In this document: one piece after another, positions 51,524-59,909 of the stretch
Layout of the letters: each line of letters starts with the position of its first letter
Position numbering within the stretch: the stretch's first letter is position 1
From: Akkermansiaceae bacterium
GTDB taxonomy: Bacteria > Verrucomicrobiota > Verrucomicrobiia > Verrucomicrobiales > Akkermansiaceae
NCBI GenBank assembly: GCA_024233135.1
Contig: JACKPZ010000019.1
Span: forward strand, 13,246-77,245
Length of the DNA stretch: 64,000 bases
Reading direction: 5' to 3'
Notes under the pieces: model-generated
Told to the model about the DNA's origin: nothing
What the model saw: the letters and a program-made list of their open reading frames with translations, nothing else
Database searches by the model: none
Position numbers and translations under genes: made by a program

Positions 51524-53656
51524 TCACTCGCCGGCCTTGCGGTATTCCGCCATCCGTTGGCGCGCCTGCTCCGCCCATGCGACGGCTTCGGTGGCGCTTT
51601 GGTCGACGTTCCGGTGAAGCGAGGAAATCTGCTCTTCCAACTTCGCGAGGGCGGCCGCCTCGCGATCGATCACCACGCCGATCGCGTCCAAGGTCGCGCG
51701 GGTTTCCAGCGCCTCGGCGCTGTCCGGAGCCAATGTTTCCGCGAAACCACGGAGTCGCTGTGCCTCGGCGCGCTTGCGGTTCACCGTTTCCGCCTGGCGC
51801 GTCACCGCAGCCGCGAGATCCGTGAAATCGAGACGCAGCGAGTCGGCGTCCGTGCGGAGGGCAAGCGCCTTGTGATCAGCCTCGAGCCGGAGCGTGTTGA
51901 TCGCCGCCGCATTCCAGTGGCGGAGGTCTTTTTCGAGTGTTGGAATCCGTGCCGTCGCGGATTCCGCTTGCTTCGCGGCCTCCTTGCTGCGGGTCTCCAC
52001 TTCCTTGAGCGCCTTGCGGCGATCGTCGACCTTGTGCCGCGCGTCCTTCAGACGGGCCTCGGCCTGCTCGGCGAGTTTCGCGACCGCTTGGCCGTTCGAT
52101 TCGGCGGAGCCGAGCGCCGCCTTGTGGATCTTCTCCGCCTGCCGGAGTTGGGAAACCGCCTCGTCGAGTGACTTGCGGATGTCGTCCAGAGCCTTGTCGC
52201 TTTCGTTCTTGTTCCGTTTCGAAGCTTCCGCGGCGTCCTTCGCCCCGGCGATCTCGGTTTCGAGCTGCTGGATCCGCACCTCGATCGACGGCGGGTTCGA
52301 CAATAGCTCCGCCACCTGTCCGGGTTTCTCTGTCTGATAGACCCGCACCGTTCCGTCCGCGTCGCCCAGGAAAACCCTTTTGCCATCGGCATCGATGGCG
52401 ACCGCCGTCGGCACGCCGGGGAGGTCGCCCGCGAGGTCGCGCTCGTGCCCGAAGTCGGCTTTCCAGAGTTTCAGTTTCCGGTCCCTGCCGGCCGTGGCCG
52501 AGCGCCCGTCGCGGGCGAACGAAAACGCGGTGACGCCGCCGGGATGGGCGTCGATCTTGCGGACCTCGCCGCCGTTGTTCATCTCCCAGAAGCGGACGGT
52601 CCCGTCCTCCGAGGCGCTGGCGAGGATGTTGGAGTCCGAGCGGAAGGCGAGCGCGGTGATGCCCGCCTGATGCGCGCGCAGGGTATGGAATTCGTTGCCC
52701 GTGTCCGCCTCCCAGACCCACACCCCGCCATTGCGGTCGCCGCTGGCGGCGAGCACGCCGTCCGGCGAAACATCGAGCGCGGTGATCCAGTCGGTGTGCT
52801 TCTTGATCGAGTGGTCGGCCTCGCCGGTCGCCGTGTTCCAGAACTTGAGGAGGCGCGAGGGGCCGCCGGTAAGCACCGTGCGGAATCCGCCCGTCGCATC
52901 GGCCGCGAGGATGCTGTCGAACTCGCGGCCCGCTTCCAGCACGCGCTCACCGGTGACCACGTCGAAGGTCACGGTGACTCCGGATTTCCCCGCCACACCG
53001 CCCGCGGCGATCACATGACGGCCGTCCGGCGAAAACGTGAGGCTCACCGGTTGGCCTTCGGGAAACGGCAGGATGCCGGCGAGTTGGAGGGTGCCGGTGT
53101 CGTACAAAAGAACCTGTTTCTGCGAGGAAACCGCCAGCAGCGGAGCCCACGGGGAGGCCGCCAGCGCGCGCACGGCCGATGCGCTTCCGGTCGTGACCGG
53201 CGGCTCGAGCAAGAGGTCTTCCGGCATCGGCGGAGGACCCTCGGGTTTCGCCGTCGGATCCGAACCCAGCGCGGCGAATTTCGGCTTCGACGCCTTCCTC
53301 GCCTTCGATCCCGAATTTTCCAACAAGCCGCCCTCGATCCACTTCACCAGCACATCGATCTTGTCGGCCGCCAGTTTGTCGCCCTCCGGCGGCATCTTCG
53401 GCTCGATCGTCTGGCGCACCACCGCGACCAGGCGGGAACCCGCGTCGCCCGGTTCCACCACGGCCCCGCCGGAGCCACCGCGCATCGTCGCCGCGAAGGT
53501 CGAGAGGTCGAGTCCGCCCTTGGTCTTGTCCGGATTGTGGCAGTTCAGGCACGCCGCCTGGAAAACCGGCAGCACGTGCTCGTCATACGTCACCTTTTCC
53601 TGGCCATGGGACAGGTTGGTGAAAACGAGGAAAATTGCGACGGAGCGACCAATCAT
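51524..53656 (-). CDS. Exported PSCyt1-type cytochrome/WD40 protein with long coiled coil
   Basis: 710 residues with a signal peptide (SVAIFLVFTNLSHG). PSCyt1-like heme region at about 20-115: VLPVFQAACLNCHNPDKTKG contains one CxxCH, and MPPEGDKLAADKIDVLVKWI is the usual end. WD40-type repeats run from about 160 to 440 (for example ITALDVSPDGVLAASGDRNG, ITALAFRSDSNILASASEDG). The last 260 residues are charged coiled coil. This combination is characteristic of Planctomycetes and Verrucomicrobia. It lies downstream of a small membrane gene on the same strand. Confidence 0.85.
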   Translation of the reverse strand: MIGRSVAIFLVFTNLSHGQEKVTYDEHVLPVFQAACLNCHNPDKTKGGLDLSTFAATMRGGSGGAVVEPGDAGSRLVAVVRQTIEPKMPPEGDKLAADKIDVLVKWIEGGLLENSGSKARKASKPKFAALGSDPTAKPEGPPPMPEDLLLEPPVTTGSASAVRALAASPWAPLLAVSSQKQVLLYDTGTLQLAGILPFPEGQPVSLTFSPDGRHVIAAGGVAGKSGVTVTFDVVTGERVLEAGREFDSILAADATGGFRTVLTGGPSRLLKFWNTATGEADHSIKKHTDWITALDVSPDGVLAASGDRNGGVWVWEADTGNEFHTLRAHQAGITALAFRSDSNILASASEDGTVRFWEMNNGGEVRKIDAHPGGVTAFSFARDGRSATAGRDRKLKLWKADFGHERDLAGDLPGVPTAVAIDADGKRVFLGDADGTVRVYQTEKPGQVAELLSNPPSIEVRIQQLETEIAGAKDAAEASKRNKNESDKALDDIRKSLDEAVSQLRQAEKIHKAALGSAESNGQAVAKLAEQAEARLKDARHKVDDRRKALKEVETRSKEAAKQAESATARIPTLEKDLRHWNAAAINTLRLEADHKALALRTDADSLRLDFTDLAAAVTRQAETVNRKRAEAQRLRGFAETLAPDSAEALETRATLDAIGVVIDREAAALAKLEEQISSLHRNVDQSATEAVAWAEQARQRMAEYRKAGE

Positions 53657-53726
53657 CGGGGCGGCTGAACCCCATCGGATACGCGGTCGCGGACCTTTGT
53701 TTTCACGGGAAGGACCTCCCGCGCGC

Positions 53727-54131
53727 TCATTTGGCTTCAGGCACCGGCGGATCTTCGATCGCCGGCAGCGTCATCGCGAACAAACAACAGGCCACCATCA
53801 ACAGCATCACCAGCAGCATCGCGCCGTCGAGGTGAAAGGCCCGGGCGAAATAGTAGTACGTGTTCAGTTCCGGATCCGTGAACAAGTGGCGGGGAAGGAT
53901 GGTGAGGCCGGTCAGGAAAAACGCGGGAACCGTGAGCGAGGCCATCAGCGTCGCACAGTGTTTGCTGATCCGGGAGGTGAGGAGCACACGAGGGCCGACC
54001 ACAAAGGTCAGGCGGGCGATTTGTTTGAACCTGCCGAGCGATCCTTTGGCAAGATGGGACGGGGTGAGATCCAGTTCCTGAAACAGGAATTCCTCCACTC
54101 CTTTGGCCGGTTGGGGTGAGTTGGCTTTCAT
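53727..54131 (-). CDS. Small two-helix membrane protein
   Basis: 134 residues from the ATG at 54129-54131. An amphipathic N-terminal half (EEFLFQELDLTPSHLAKG, RFKQIARLTFVVGPRVLLTS) and two membrane segments at about 65-86 and 105-127 (LTVPAFFLTGLTILPRHLFT; MLLVMLLMVACCLFAMTLPA). I do not recognise it. It precedes the cytochrome-WD40 gene by 70 bases on the same strand, so a linked membrane role is possible. Confidence 0.6.
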   Translation of the reverse strand: MKANSPQPAKGVEEFLFQELDLTPSHLAKGSLGRFKQIARLTFVVGPRVLLTSRISKHCATLMASLTVPAFFLTGLTILPRHLFTDPELNTYYYFARAFHLDGAMLLVMLLMVACCLFAMTLPAIEDPPVPEAK

Positions 54132-54316
54132 GGGACGGCGCGGAGAATACACGCCATCACGTAGGATGACAATAATTTTTATGTTTCGTTCAAATTAATT
54201 TGAGGAAAATTTCCGAATTGCTGAAATTCTTCGGATTTCGGCAAAAAGAACCTCGCTCATCCCGGGCTTTACGCCCCATCCGGCGCACGCCAACTTCAGC
54301 CCCGCCGCAAGGCAAG

Positions 54317-54401
54317 GCCGCCGTGGCGGAACGGTAGACGCTCCGGACTTAAAATCCGTTGGGAGGCAACTCCCGTGTGGGTTCGAATCCCACCGGCGGC
54401 A
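54317..54401 (+). tRNA. tRNA-Leu (anticodon TAA)
   Basis: Acceptor arms GCCGCCG and CGGCGGC pair fully. The D arm has TGGCGGAACGGTAGACGC, the anticodon stem CGGA/TCCG surrounds the loop CTTAAAA with anticodon TAA, and a long variable arm GGGAG-GCAA-CTCCC marks a class II tRNA. The discriminator is A (54401) but CCA is not encoded (CTT follows), unlike the tRNA-Pro in this window. Accessory-type genes begin right after it. Confidence 0.96.
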
Positions 54402-54638
54402 CTTTTATGATCAGTGACTTGCAGATTTTCCTGATCGTGGTTTTCCTAACAATCGGAAAGCCTGGTGCCCTTATGTCGCCCTTAAAAAACCGTCTTCTCT
54501 CGAAGGGGAGAGGCAGATGGACGGGCCCGAACTCGCTGGGAAACGAACCGAAAGGGTGGTCGGGGAGTGGTTTTGAAACTCGAAAAATGTGAACCATGTC
54601 GCAATTCAATTGGGAGCAAAACGAGAAGGGAGGGGCAG
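54402..54638. other. Gap after tRNA-Leu with an imperfect 18-bp direct repeat
   Basis: GAAGGGGAGAGGCAGATGG (54502-54520) recurs as GAAGGGAGGGGCAGATGG (54625-54642); the second copy supplies the ribosome binding site and start of the next gene. There is no other gene. The stretch just after the tRNA (54402-54480) is richer in A and T than its surroundings. Confidence 0.45.
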
Positions 54639-56102
54639 ATGGTTGATCATGGCGTAGTCACCACTGCCTCTGAGCCGTGTCGGTCGGAACTCGCGAACCA
54701 AATGCTTCCCGACTATCTCGGGGCCGGCGACTGGGCGGCGTTCCACGGAATCGGGACCTTCGACGCCCTGCTGCTGGCGGCCGCCTTCCTTGGCAATACG
54801 GCCGGCGAGGCGTTCGAGATGGCCGATGAAAGCGGCGGAATCGATGCGGCCGGCCTGAACCTGGTTTACCCCTCGGAGCACGCCGGTCTTCGGTCCGCAG
54901 TCCGCGAGCTTCTCTCGCTGGTGTCCAAAATCCACGACAAACTCGTAGCGCATGCTGGACGGCACTCGGCCAAGGAGATCGAGGCGGTCTGGCACGATCC
55001 GAAAACCGTCGCATGTACGGACAAGGGCAGGCGTCTCAAGGGCGCGTTGATGGCTCCGTCGGGCGGACATTTCGAAAGTTCCCCGTTCGACCCGATGGAG
55101 GGCGTCAATCCGGACCGTTTCACGATCGAGCGGGAGGCATTGACGCGGCCACGCTTCCTGCTCCCGGACGTTTTCGACAAACACCTGTCGGCCTCGCTCG
55201 CCGGGTGCCATCAAGGGTTCGGCTTCGCGGTTTCCGGCGCGGCAGGACTGTCCCTGCGCCCTTCGGAGCAGCGTCGGCAGATCACCATGCTCCTGCGGCT
55301 CATTGACGGCGCCAGCGGCCCGGAGGTCCGCAAGATCGAGTCCGCCGTGTCGGGAACCTCGGCGGTCCGCTTGAGAATGATTCTCGCGCTTCCCGGCCGG
55401 GACATCCGGAGGATGGGTGCCGATTATCCGGAGTTCGCCGAGCGGGTGTTGCCTCTCGTTTCTTCGGCCGGTGGCGGCGAAACACCGGATCACGATCCAA
55501 ACCCTGATTATGTGAATTGTTTCCGCGGTCATGTGAAAATCGCGCTCGAGCAGGCGATCTCCCACCGCCGGTCGATGCACCGCTTGATCAGCGGGTTTTC
55601 AATCCCGCAGGTGCGGATGGAGTACGCGAAGCGCCGCCGGGATTTCATCACATCGACGTCGGCGGATGATCGCTTGATCGTAGGCGTCGAGAAACTTCCC
55701 GCGGCGATGTGCTGGGCCCTCTTCCAGCTCATGACTTACGCGAGACACGGTCTGGACCTGCGGGGGGTGGAGTCGTGGTGCTTGAACCTGGGGTTCGAAG
55801 TGGCGGATTGGACCCGCGACCGGGCGTCCCATACGTTCCAGCAGTCCCGTGACGAGGATCTCCTTCGCCAGAAGCTCGCCCTCGCGGAGAAGATCCTCCG
55901 GATCCTCAAGGAAAACGCGCCTGCCAGGTTTCGTGCCATCGCGAGGCGTCTCGATGTCCAGTCCAAGGAGGTCAACGAGCCGATCCTGACCGCCCTCGTG
56001 AAGGCCGGCGTGCTGATTGAAAACCACGATCATTCCTTCGACCTTGGCAAGGTTCCGTTCTCGAAGGTCCGGTCCAGCCTCTTCCTCCAATCACCGGAAT
56101 GA
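54639..56102 (+). CDS. Unknown protein, first of a coupled pair beside tRNA-Leu
   Basis: 487 residues from the ATG at 54639, which has AGGGAGGGG just upstream. No signal peptide or membrane segment. A region at about 60-130 is helical (LLSLVSKIHDKLVAHAGRHS); another helical part is VKIALEQAISHRRSMHRLIS. The C-terminus (about 415-470) resembles a winged helix: LLRQKLALAEKILRILKENA, RFRAIARRLDVQSKEVNEPI, LTALVKAGVLIENHDHSFDL. That suggests DNA binding. I do not recognise the family. Its stop overlaps the next gene (ATGA at 56099-56102), so the products are probably made in a fixed ratio. Confidence 0.65.
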   Translation: MVDHGVVTTASEPCRSELANQMLPDYLGAGDWAAFHGIGTFDALLLAAAFLGNTAGEAFEMADESGGIDAAGLNLVYPSEHAGLRSAVRELLSLVSKIHDKLVAHAGRHSAKEIEAVWHDPKTVACTDKGRRLKGALMAPSGGHFESSPFDPMEGVNPDRFTIEREALTRPRFLLPDVFDKHLSASLAGCHQGFGFAVSGAAGLSLRPSEQRRQITMLLRLIDGASGPEVRKIESAVSGTSAVRLRMILALPGRDIRRMGADYPEFAERVLPLVSSAGGGETPDHDPNPDYVNCFRGHVKIALEQAISHRRSMHRLISGFSIPQVRMEYAKRRRDFITSTSADDRLIVGVEKLPAAMCWALFQLMTYARHGLDLRGVESWCLNLGFEVADWTRDRASHTFQQSRDEDLLRQKLALAEKILRILKENAPARFRAIARRLDVQSKEVNEPILTALVKAGVLIENHDHSFDLGKVPFSKVRSSLFLQSPE

Positions 56103-57466
56103 ACCAGAACTTTCTCAAGCAGTTCGTGGCCAGGCCTCATCTGAGCCTCGTCCGGTGGCTGTACAGCTCGAAGGGAGCGACCACCGAGCCCATGCAGCAC
56201 GCGTTCAAGGTCCTGCTGTACGGGCTCGCATCCGGGATCGTCGGTGATCGCCTGTCGTTTGTCCGTTCCGAGCAGCCAGCCAGCCAGGCGCGTCTTGAGA
56301 TCCTGTTGAGCACCCCCGATGAGGATGTGCCGGAATGGATCCGCTGCGAGTGGGACAACATCGTTTCCATTCATGATCGCTTCGCGTTCGCCAACCGCTC
56401 GATGCTGGCGAGTCCGAAGGAGGTCCCGGCATTGGAAAAACGGTTGCAGAGGTTCCAGTCGCTTGCTCTCGACGAAATCGACGAGGCCCGTGACATCAGG
56501 GAGCGTCTCGATTTCACCCGCAACCATGGGGAGATGCGCCTGCTCCACGTAATGGGCGGCGGACGGCCGCAACCTCGCCACCGCCGCAACGGCCGCGATT
56601 GCATGCTCGCCGTGTCAGACGTCCGACACCTGAAGCGCGTGATGTGGAGGAACGAGCTTCGTCCATGCGAGCATCCTCCCACCCGCATGACCGGATGGAT
56701 CTCGTTTCCCGAACTCCGGAAGCTCGCCCGTTCCACACCGGTCGAAACACTGGCGAAACTCGCCTGGATCGTGCGGGCGCCAGACATGAGGTGGCCGCAG
56801 GACGAGATCCCGGAAGGCACGATGCCCCAAACCGCGTGTTCCCGTGCCGTGGTGGCCAAGCTCCTCAAGCAACCGGTACGTTACCAGCCGCGCGGTCGCA
56901 GCCTCGCACTTTTAAACGCCTGCGGATCGGTTATCGACCGGATGGTTGCGGAGGTTCCGGACTGCATCCGCGACGACATCCTGCCGGATCGGGATGTGCA
57001 CTGGCATCTCGCGGCGGCGGCCTCCGTCTTGCACTTCTCTGCGGAGGAGAGCGCCGACCCGAACGGCTTCGACGATGGATGGACCTCCGGAGCCTGTAGC
57101 GACGCATGCCGGCTCGTCGCGGCCCACATCCACAACCTGCGGATCCTCTACCCCTGTGACGGCAAGGGCTGGTTCGCAGGCAACGACCTCAAATTGTTCC
57201 GCGTGCTTTCGACCGCGCCGGATACGATCCGCGCGCTCCAGCGTTCCACAAGAGGCGTGACGAAAAGCGATGTCTTGTCCATGCTGGGGCGGGCGATGGC
57301 TGCGGGTCTCGCCGTGGAAGCAAGTCCCGGGAGATTTGCCATCGCCCCGCAGATGGAGCTCAAAGCGTCGGAAATCGGGGCGGAAATCGCGGAGTGGCTC
57401 ATGAAAATCTACAACGGACCGTTTTTCCACACTGACATCACTGACAAACCACGCCGGCAAGGATAG
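56099..57466 (+). CDS. Unknown protein, second of a coupled pair beside tRNA-Leu
   Basis: 455 residues. Soluble, Arg-rich, mostly helical: HAFKVLLYGLASGIVGDRLS near the start, RDIRERLDFTRNHGEMRLLH, TRMTGWISFPELRKLARSTP, and a C-terminal winged-helix-like stretch LQRSTRGVTKSDVLSMLGRA followed by GLAVEASPGRFAIAP. There are Cys-rich spots (MPQTACSR, TSGACSDACR). I do not recognise it. It starts inside the previous gene's stop and ends convergent with the XRE regulator. Together the two genes form a cassette of about 2.8 kb. Confidence 0.65.
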   Translation: MNQNFLKQFVARPHLSLVRWLYSSKGATTEPMQHAFKVLLYGLASGIVGDRLSFVRSEQPASQARLEILLSTPDEDVPEWIRCEWDNIVSIHDRFAFANRSMLASPKEVPALEKRLQRFQSLALDEIDEARDIRERLDFTRNHGEMRLLHVMGGGRPQPRHRRNGRDCMLAVSDVRHLKRVMWRNELRPCEHPPTRMTGWISFPELRKLARSTPVETLAKLAWIVRAPDMRWPQDEIPEGTMPQTACSRAVVAKLLKQPVRYQPRGRSLALLNACGSVIDRMVAEVPDCIRDDILPDRDVHWHLAAAASVLHFSAEESADPNGFDDGWTSGACSDACRLVAAHIHNLRILYPCDGKGWFAGNDLKLFRVLSTAPDTIRALQRSTRGVTKSDVLSMLGRAMAAGLAVEASPGRFAIAPQMELKASEIGAEIAEWLMKIYNGPFFHTDITDKPRRQG

Positions 57467-57476
57467 ACCGGCGGGA

Positions 57477-57746
57477 TCACTTGCCGCCGTTCCTCACTAC
57501 CGAAGAGACGTTCGCCGGCTTCGACGGATAGAGTCCGGTGAGCTGGCAGCGGAGGGTCTTGGCGAGCACCCAGAGTTCGGCGTCGTTGACCCTGCGCAGG
57601 CAGGCCTCGATCTTCGAGAGCCCGGCGCGGCTCAGATCCCATCCGTTGACCTGCAGCTTCGCGGCGAGCGCCTCCTGCGACAGGCCTGCCTCGATGCGCA
57701 ATCTGCGCACCTGGGGGCCAACGAGGTTCTGGGGAGATTCGGCCAT
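57477..57746 (-). CDS. XRE-family repressor-like protein
   Basis: 89 residues. The helix-turn-helix is GPQVRRLRIEAGLSQEALAA, then LQVNGWDLSRAGLSKIEACL with the recognition helix at about 38-55; the fold spans about 10-75. It is divergent from the small protein at 57824 and its start codon is three bases from the palindrome at 57749-57764; a second palindrome with the same half-sites lies before 57824. It therefore probably represses both itself and the graspetide-like operon. Confidence 0.8.
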   Translation of the reverse strand: MAESPQNLVGPQVRRLRIEAGLSQEALAAKLQVNGWDLSRAGLSKIEACLRRVNDAELWVLAKTLRCQLTGLYPSKPANVSSVVRNGGK

Positions 57747-57748
57747 CT

Positions 57749-57764
57749 GCTCCGCTATCGGAGC
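57749..57764. promoter_or_regulatory. Operator-like palindrome GCTCCG-N4-CGGAGC
   Basis: Perfect 6-base arms around CTAT, directly upstream of the XRE gene start. The half-site CGGAGC occurs again twice at 57805-57821. A TTGACT box follows at 57765. Confidence 0.65.
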
Positions 57765-57804
57765 TTGACTCTATGGCGCTGATCCTGGAGTGTTGCTCTG
57801 TTTT

Positions 57805-57821
57805 CGGAGCATTCTGCTCCG
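57805..57821. promoter_or_regulatory. Operator-like palindrome CGGAGC-N5-GCTCCG
   Basis: The same 6-base half-sites as at 57749 in the opposite order, around ATTCT, ending two bases before the ATG at 57824. Binding here would block translation start or transcription of the small gene. Spacing between the centres of the two palindromes is about 56 bases. Confidence 0.65.
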
Positions 57822-57823
57822 GA

Positions 57824-58060
57824 ATGGAACCAATCGACAAAGCCATGATCGACATCATTCCCGCCCTCGTCACGCCGGCCATGCTGGCGCTCTCCCCGCT
57901 CAACGAACCCGCGCCGGTGCACTCGTATGACTGGCAGGCGCAGCGTACGGTGGTCACTCTTGAAGGGGTCAAGGTCGAACCCGTCGGCCTCGGCACCCTG
58001 AGCGGCACCCGGAGCTATGTCGGACAATCCCTGACGATCGACGACTGGAACCAGGATTGA
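57824..58060 (+). CDS. Candidate graspetide (RiPP) precursor peptide
   Basis: 78 residues from the ATG at 57824; an upstream ATG at 57773 would place the start before the operator. No signal peptide. A hydrophobic leader-like part (IDIIPALVTPAMLALSPLNE) precedes a C-terminal part rich in Thr, Ser, Asp and Gln, ending GTRSYVGQSLTIDDWNQD. Acceptors (T62, S64, S69, T71) and donors (D73, D74, D78) are in the spacing range where ATP-grasp ligases form ester or amide rings. It is 24 bases before a MvdD-like ATP-grasp gene. The precursor role is inferred from that neighbour; no known core motif such as TxKYPSDWE is present. Confidence 0.55.
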   Translation: MEPIDKAMIDIIPALVTPAMLALSPLNEPAPVHSYDWQAQRTVVTLEGVKVEPVGLGTLSGTRSYVGQSLTIDDWNQD

Positions 58061-58084
58061 CGGAAGCTGAACCGGAACGCCGGC

Positions 58085-59032
58085 ATGTTGCTGGTTCTGA
58101 CCCACAGCGAGGACGTCACGACGGATCTGGTGCTCGACCGCCTGAAGGACCTCGAGGTCTTCCGGTTCAACATCGATCTCTGGCGTTCCTACGAGTGGCG
58201 GATCGGTCCGCAGTCCTTTCTCCTCAGGGATCCGACCGGGCGGGAGTGCGTCGAGGAACGGGTTTCCGCTGTGTACCTGCGGAAGTTGTTTTTCAACCCG
58301 CCGCGGGTGGATGTTCCGTCGGGTGGTTCGCTGGAGAACTGGCGCCGCGGGGAGATCGAGGAAGTGTGGACCGGGATCCGCGATCTCGCATGGCAGGCGG
58401 GAAAGCTCGCGCTGGTCCACCCCTCGCCGGCGGGGAGGTGGAACAAGATGCGCCAGATGCGGGTCGCCGCCGCGTACTTCCGGGTTCCGGAATGGTCGGT
58501 CTTCCGGGGAGGCGGCGCTCCGTTGGAGGCACCTGTCGTGGCGAAGAACTTCACCCAGAACCCGCTGGGAAACGGCGGGCTCATGACGGTCCAGCCGGTA
58601 GATCCGAGTCATCTGTCGGCGGATTTTCCGTGGTTCCTGCAGCGCCAGGTCGCAGAGGCGACCCACGACGTGACCATCGCATGGGTCGATGGCGGGATCT
58701 TTGCCTACGAATTGTCCCGGGATGGTTTCGATGGCACCGACTGCCGCATTCCGTCGGTCAGCCACAACCGTCCGTGGCTCCCTTTCAAACTTTCCACCGA
58801 TGAGCACCGGGCGATCTCGGCGTTCATGGAGGCCACTGGTTACAGTTTCGGCAGGCTGGATTTCCTGCGGGACAACAGAGGCCTGTTGTTCCTTGAGCTG
58901 AATCCCAACGGTCAGTTCGCCTGGCTCGATCCCCATGGGGACAACGGCCTGCTCGATGCCGTCGCGGAGGCGGTCCGGAAGGTCCACATCAGCAACCGCC
59001 CGGGAATCCCGGCTGGAGCGGGCGGCGCGTGA
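58085..59032 (+). CDS. ATP-grasp ligase of graspetide (MvdD-like) type
   Basis: 315 residues. The order of segments matches peptide-modifying ATP-grasp enzymes: VLTHSEDVTTDLVLDRLKDL at the N-terminus, AVYLRKLFFNPPRV, the ATP-binding part NKMRQMRVAAAYFRVPEWSV with PVVAKNFTQNP, FLQRQVAEATHDVTIAWVDG, and the metal-binding end LDFLRDNRGLLFLELNPNGQ then FAWLD. NPNGQ(F/W)xWL is the hallmark of microviridin/graspetide ligases such as MvdC and MvdD. It would form omega-ester or omega-amide bonds in the 78-residue neighbour. No transporter or protease follows. Confidence 0.8.
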   Translation: MLLVLTHSEDVTTDLVLDRLKDLEVFRFNIDLWRSYEWRIGPQSFLLRDPTGRECVEERVSAVYLRKLFFNPPRVDVPSGGSLENWRRGEIEEVWTGIRDLAWQAGKLALVHPSPAGRWNKMRQMRVAAAYFRVPEWSVFRGGGAPLEAPVVAKNFTQNPLGNGGLMTVQPVDPSHLSADFPWFLQRQVAEATHDVTIAWVDGGIFAYELSRDGFDGTDCRIPSVSHNRPWLPFKLSTDEHRAISAFMEATGYSFGRLDFLRDNRGLLFLELNPNGQFAWLDPHGDNGLLDAVAEAVRKVHISNRPGIPAGAGGA

Positions 59033-59110
59033 AATATGCTGTGATTGAGGGCTATATGAATTCGAACAGCCACCCGGTTGTTCGTTTCCCATCCAACCCT
59101 CGAACGCACC

Positions 59111-59317
59111 ATGCCCCGAAGTTTGTACACCCCACGTCTGTCCGATCACGTTGTCCGCGCGCTTTACCGCGAGGCGAAGCAACGCCGGATGCCGATGACA
59201 CGGCTTGCCGACGAACTGATCCTCCAGTCGCTCGACATGTCGCCAACCGCTTCATGCCTCGTCCGCGAGGAGCCGCCGGATTATCACGCCGGCCCTCCCG
59301 ACCGCGAGGCCGCGTGA
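59111..59317 (+). CDS. Small ribbon-helix-helix-like protein
   Basis: 68 residues from the ATG at 59111. MPRSLYTPRLSDHVVRALYR, then EAKQRRMPMTRLADELILQS fits a ribbon-helix-helix DNA-binding fold; the C-terminal 25 residues are Pro/Glu rich. It has a leader TTCGTTTCCCATCCAACC that matches leaders of two later genes. It lies alone before a terminator. Such proteins often regulate mobile-element genes. The fold is inferred from pattern. Confidence 0.55.
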   Translation: MPRSLYTPRLSDHVVRALYREAKQRRMPMTRLADELILQSLDMSPTASCLVREEPPDYHAGPPDREAA

Positions 59318-59360
59318 GGATCCGCTCGTCCCGAACCACCAACCACGTCCCACCACGAGG

Positions 59361-59384
59361 CCCGGCACATCCGCCGGGTCTTTT
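59361..59384 (+). terminator. Terminator hairpin followed by shared leader
   Basis: CCCGGC-ACATCC-GCCGGG then TCTTTTCG. Immediately downstream the A/C-rich leader GTTTCCAACCACCAACC begins, running to the ATG at 59418 without Shine-Dalgarno. Confidence 0.6.
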
Positions 59385-59417
59385 CGTTTCCAACCACCAA
59401 CCTAACCAACCAGCCAC

Positions 59418-59909
59418 ATGGCCATCAAACTCATCGCCAACTACAGCAAGCGCCTGGGCCTCCCGGGCTATTCGTCCCATCAGTTCAGCGTCTCGATCGA
59501 AACCGAGCTGACGGACCTCAACCAGGTCGCCCCCGAGGCGGCCCGGGTCTATGAACTGCTCCAGACCAACGTCGACGAACAGATCCGGCAGACCGGATTC
59601 GTCCCACCTGCCGACTACGGCATGGAGGGATCGCAAACGGCCGCCGCTTCCGCGTCCGACGCCCGGCCCACGGAGGGCGACCGCTGGAACTGCTCGGACA
59701 AGCAGAAGGAGCTGATCCTAAAACTCGTCGCCGAGCACAGCCTCGACAAGAACGAGGTCGATCACCTGGCCCGCCAGCGCTTCGGCAAGGGCGTGCGCCA
59801 ACTCAACAAGGTCGAGGCCTCCGGGCTGATCGACGAACTGCTCGACCAACACGGCGGAGGCGGGCGCCAGACCGCCTCCGGCCGCGGCAAGGGAAGGAGG
59901 GCGGCATGA
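59418..59909 (+). CDS. Protein with recombinase-tail-like C-terminus
   Basis: 163 residues. The C-terminal 55 residues (SDKQKELILKLVAEHSLDKN, EVDHLARQRFGKGVRQLNKV, EASGLIDELL) resemble the small helical tail found at the ends of phage single-strand annealing and related recombination proteins. The N-terminal half (KLIANYSKRLGLPGYSSHQF) is a compact domain I do not recognise. It overlaps by four bases a Cas4-like nuclease gene (ATGA at 59906), which would fit a recombination or replication role in a mobile element. Confidence 0.5.
   Translation: MAIKLIANYSKRLGLPGYSSHQFSVSIETELTDLNQVAPEAARVYELLQTNVDEQIRQTGFVPPADYGMEGSQTAAASASDARPTEGDRWNCSDKQKELILKLVAEHSLDKNEVDHLARQRFGKGVRQLNKVEASGLIDELLDQHGGGGRQTASGRGKGRRAA

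Noticed and set aside
58057..58803. Open frame overlapping the ATP-grasp gene
   Set aside because: Low-complexity Gly/Arg translation and complete overlap with a clear family gene.
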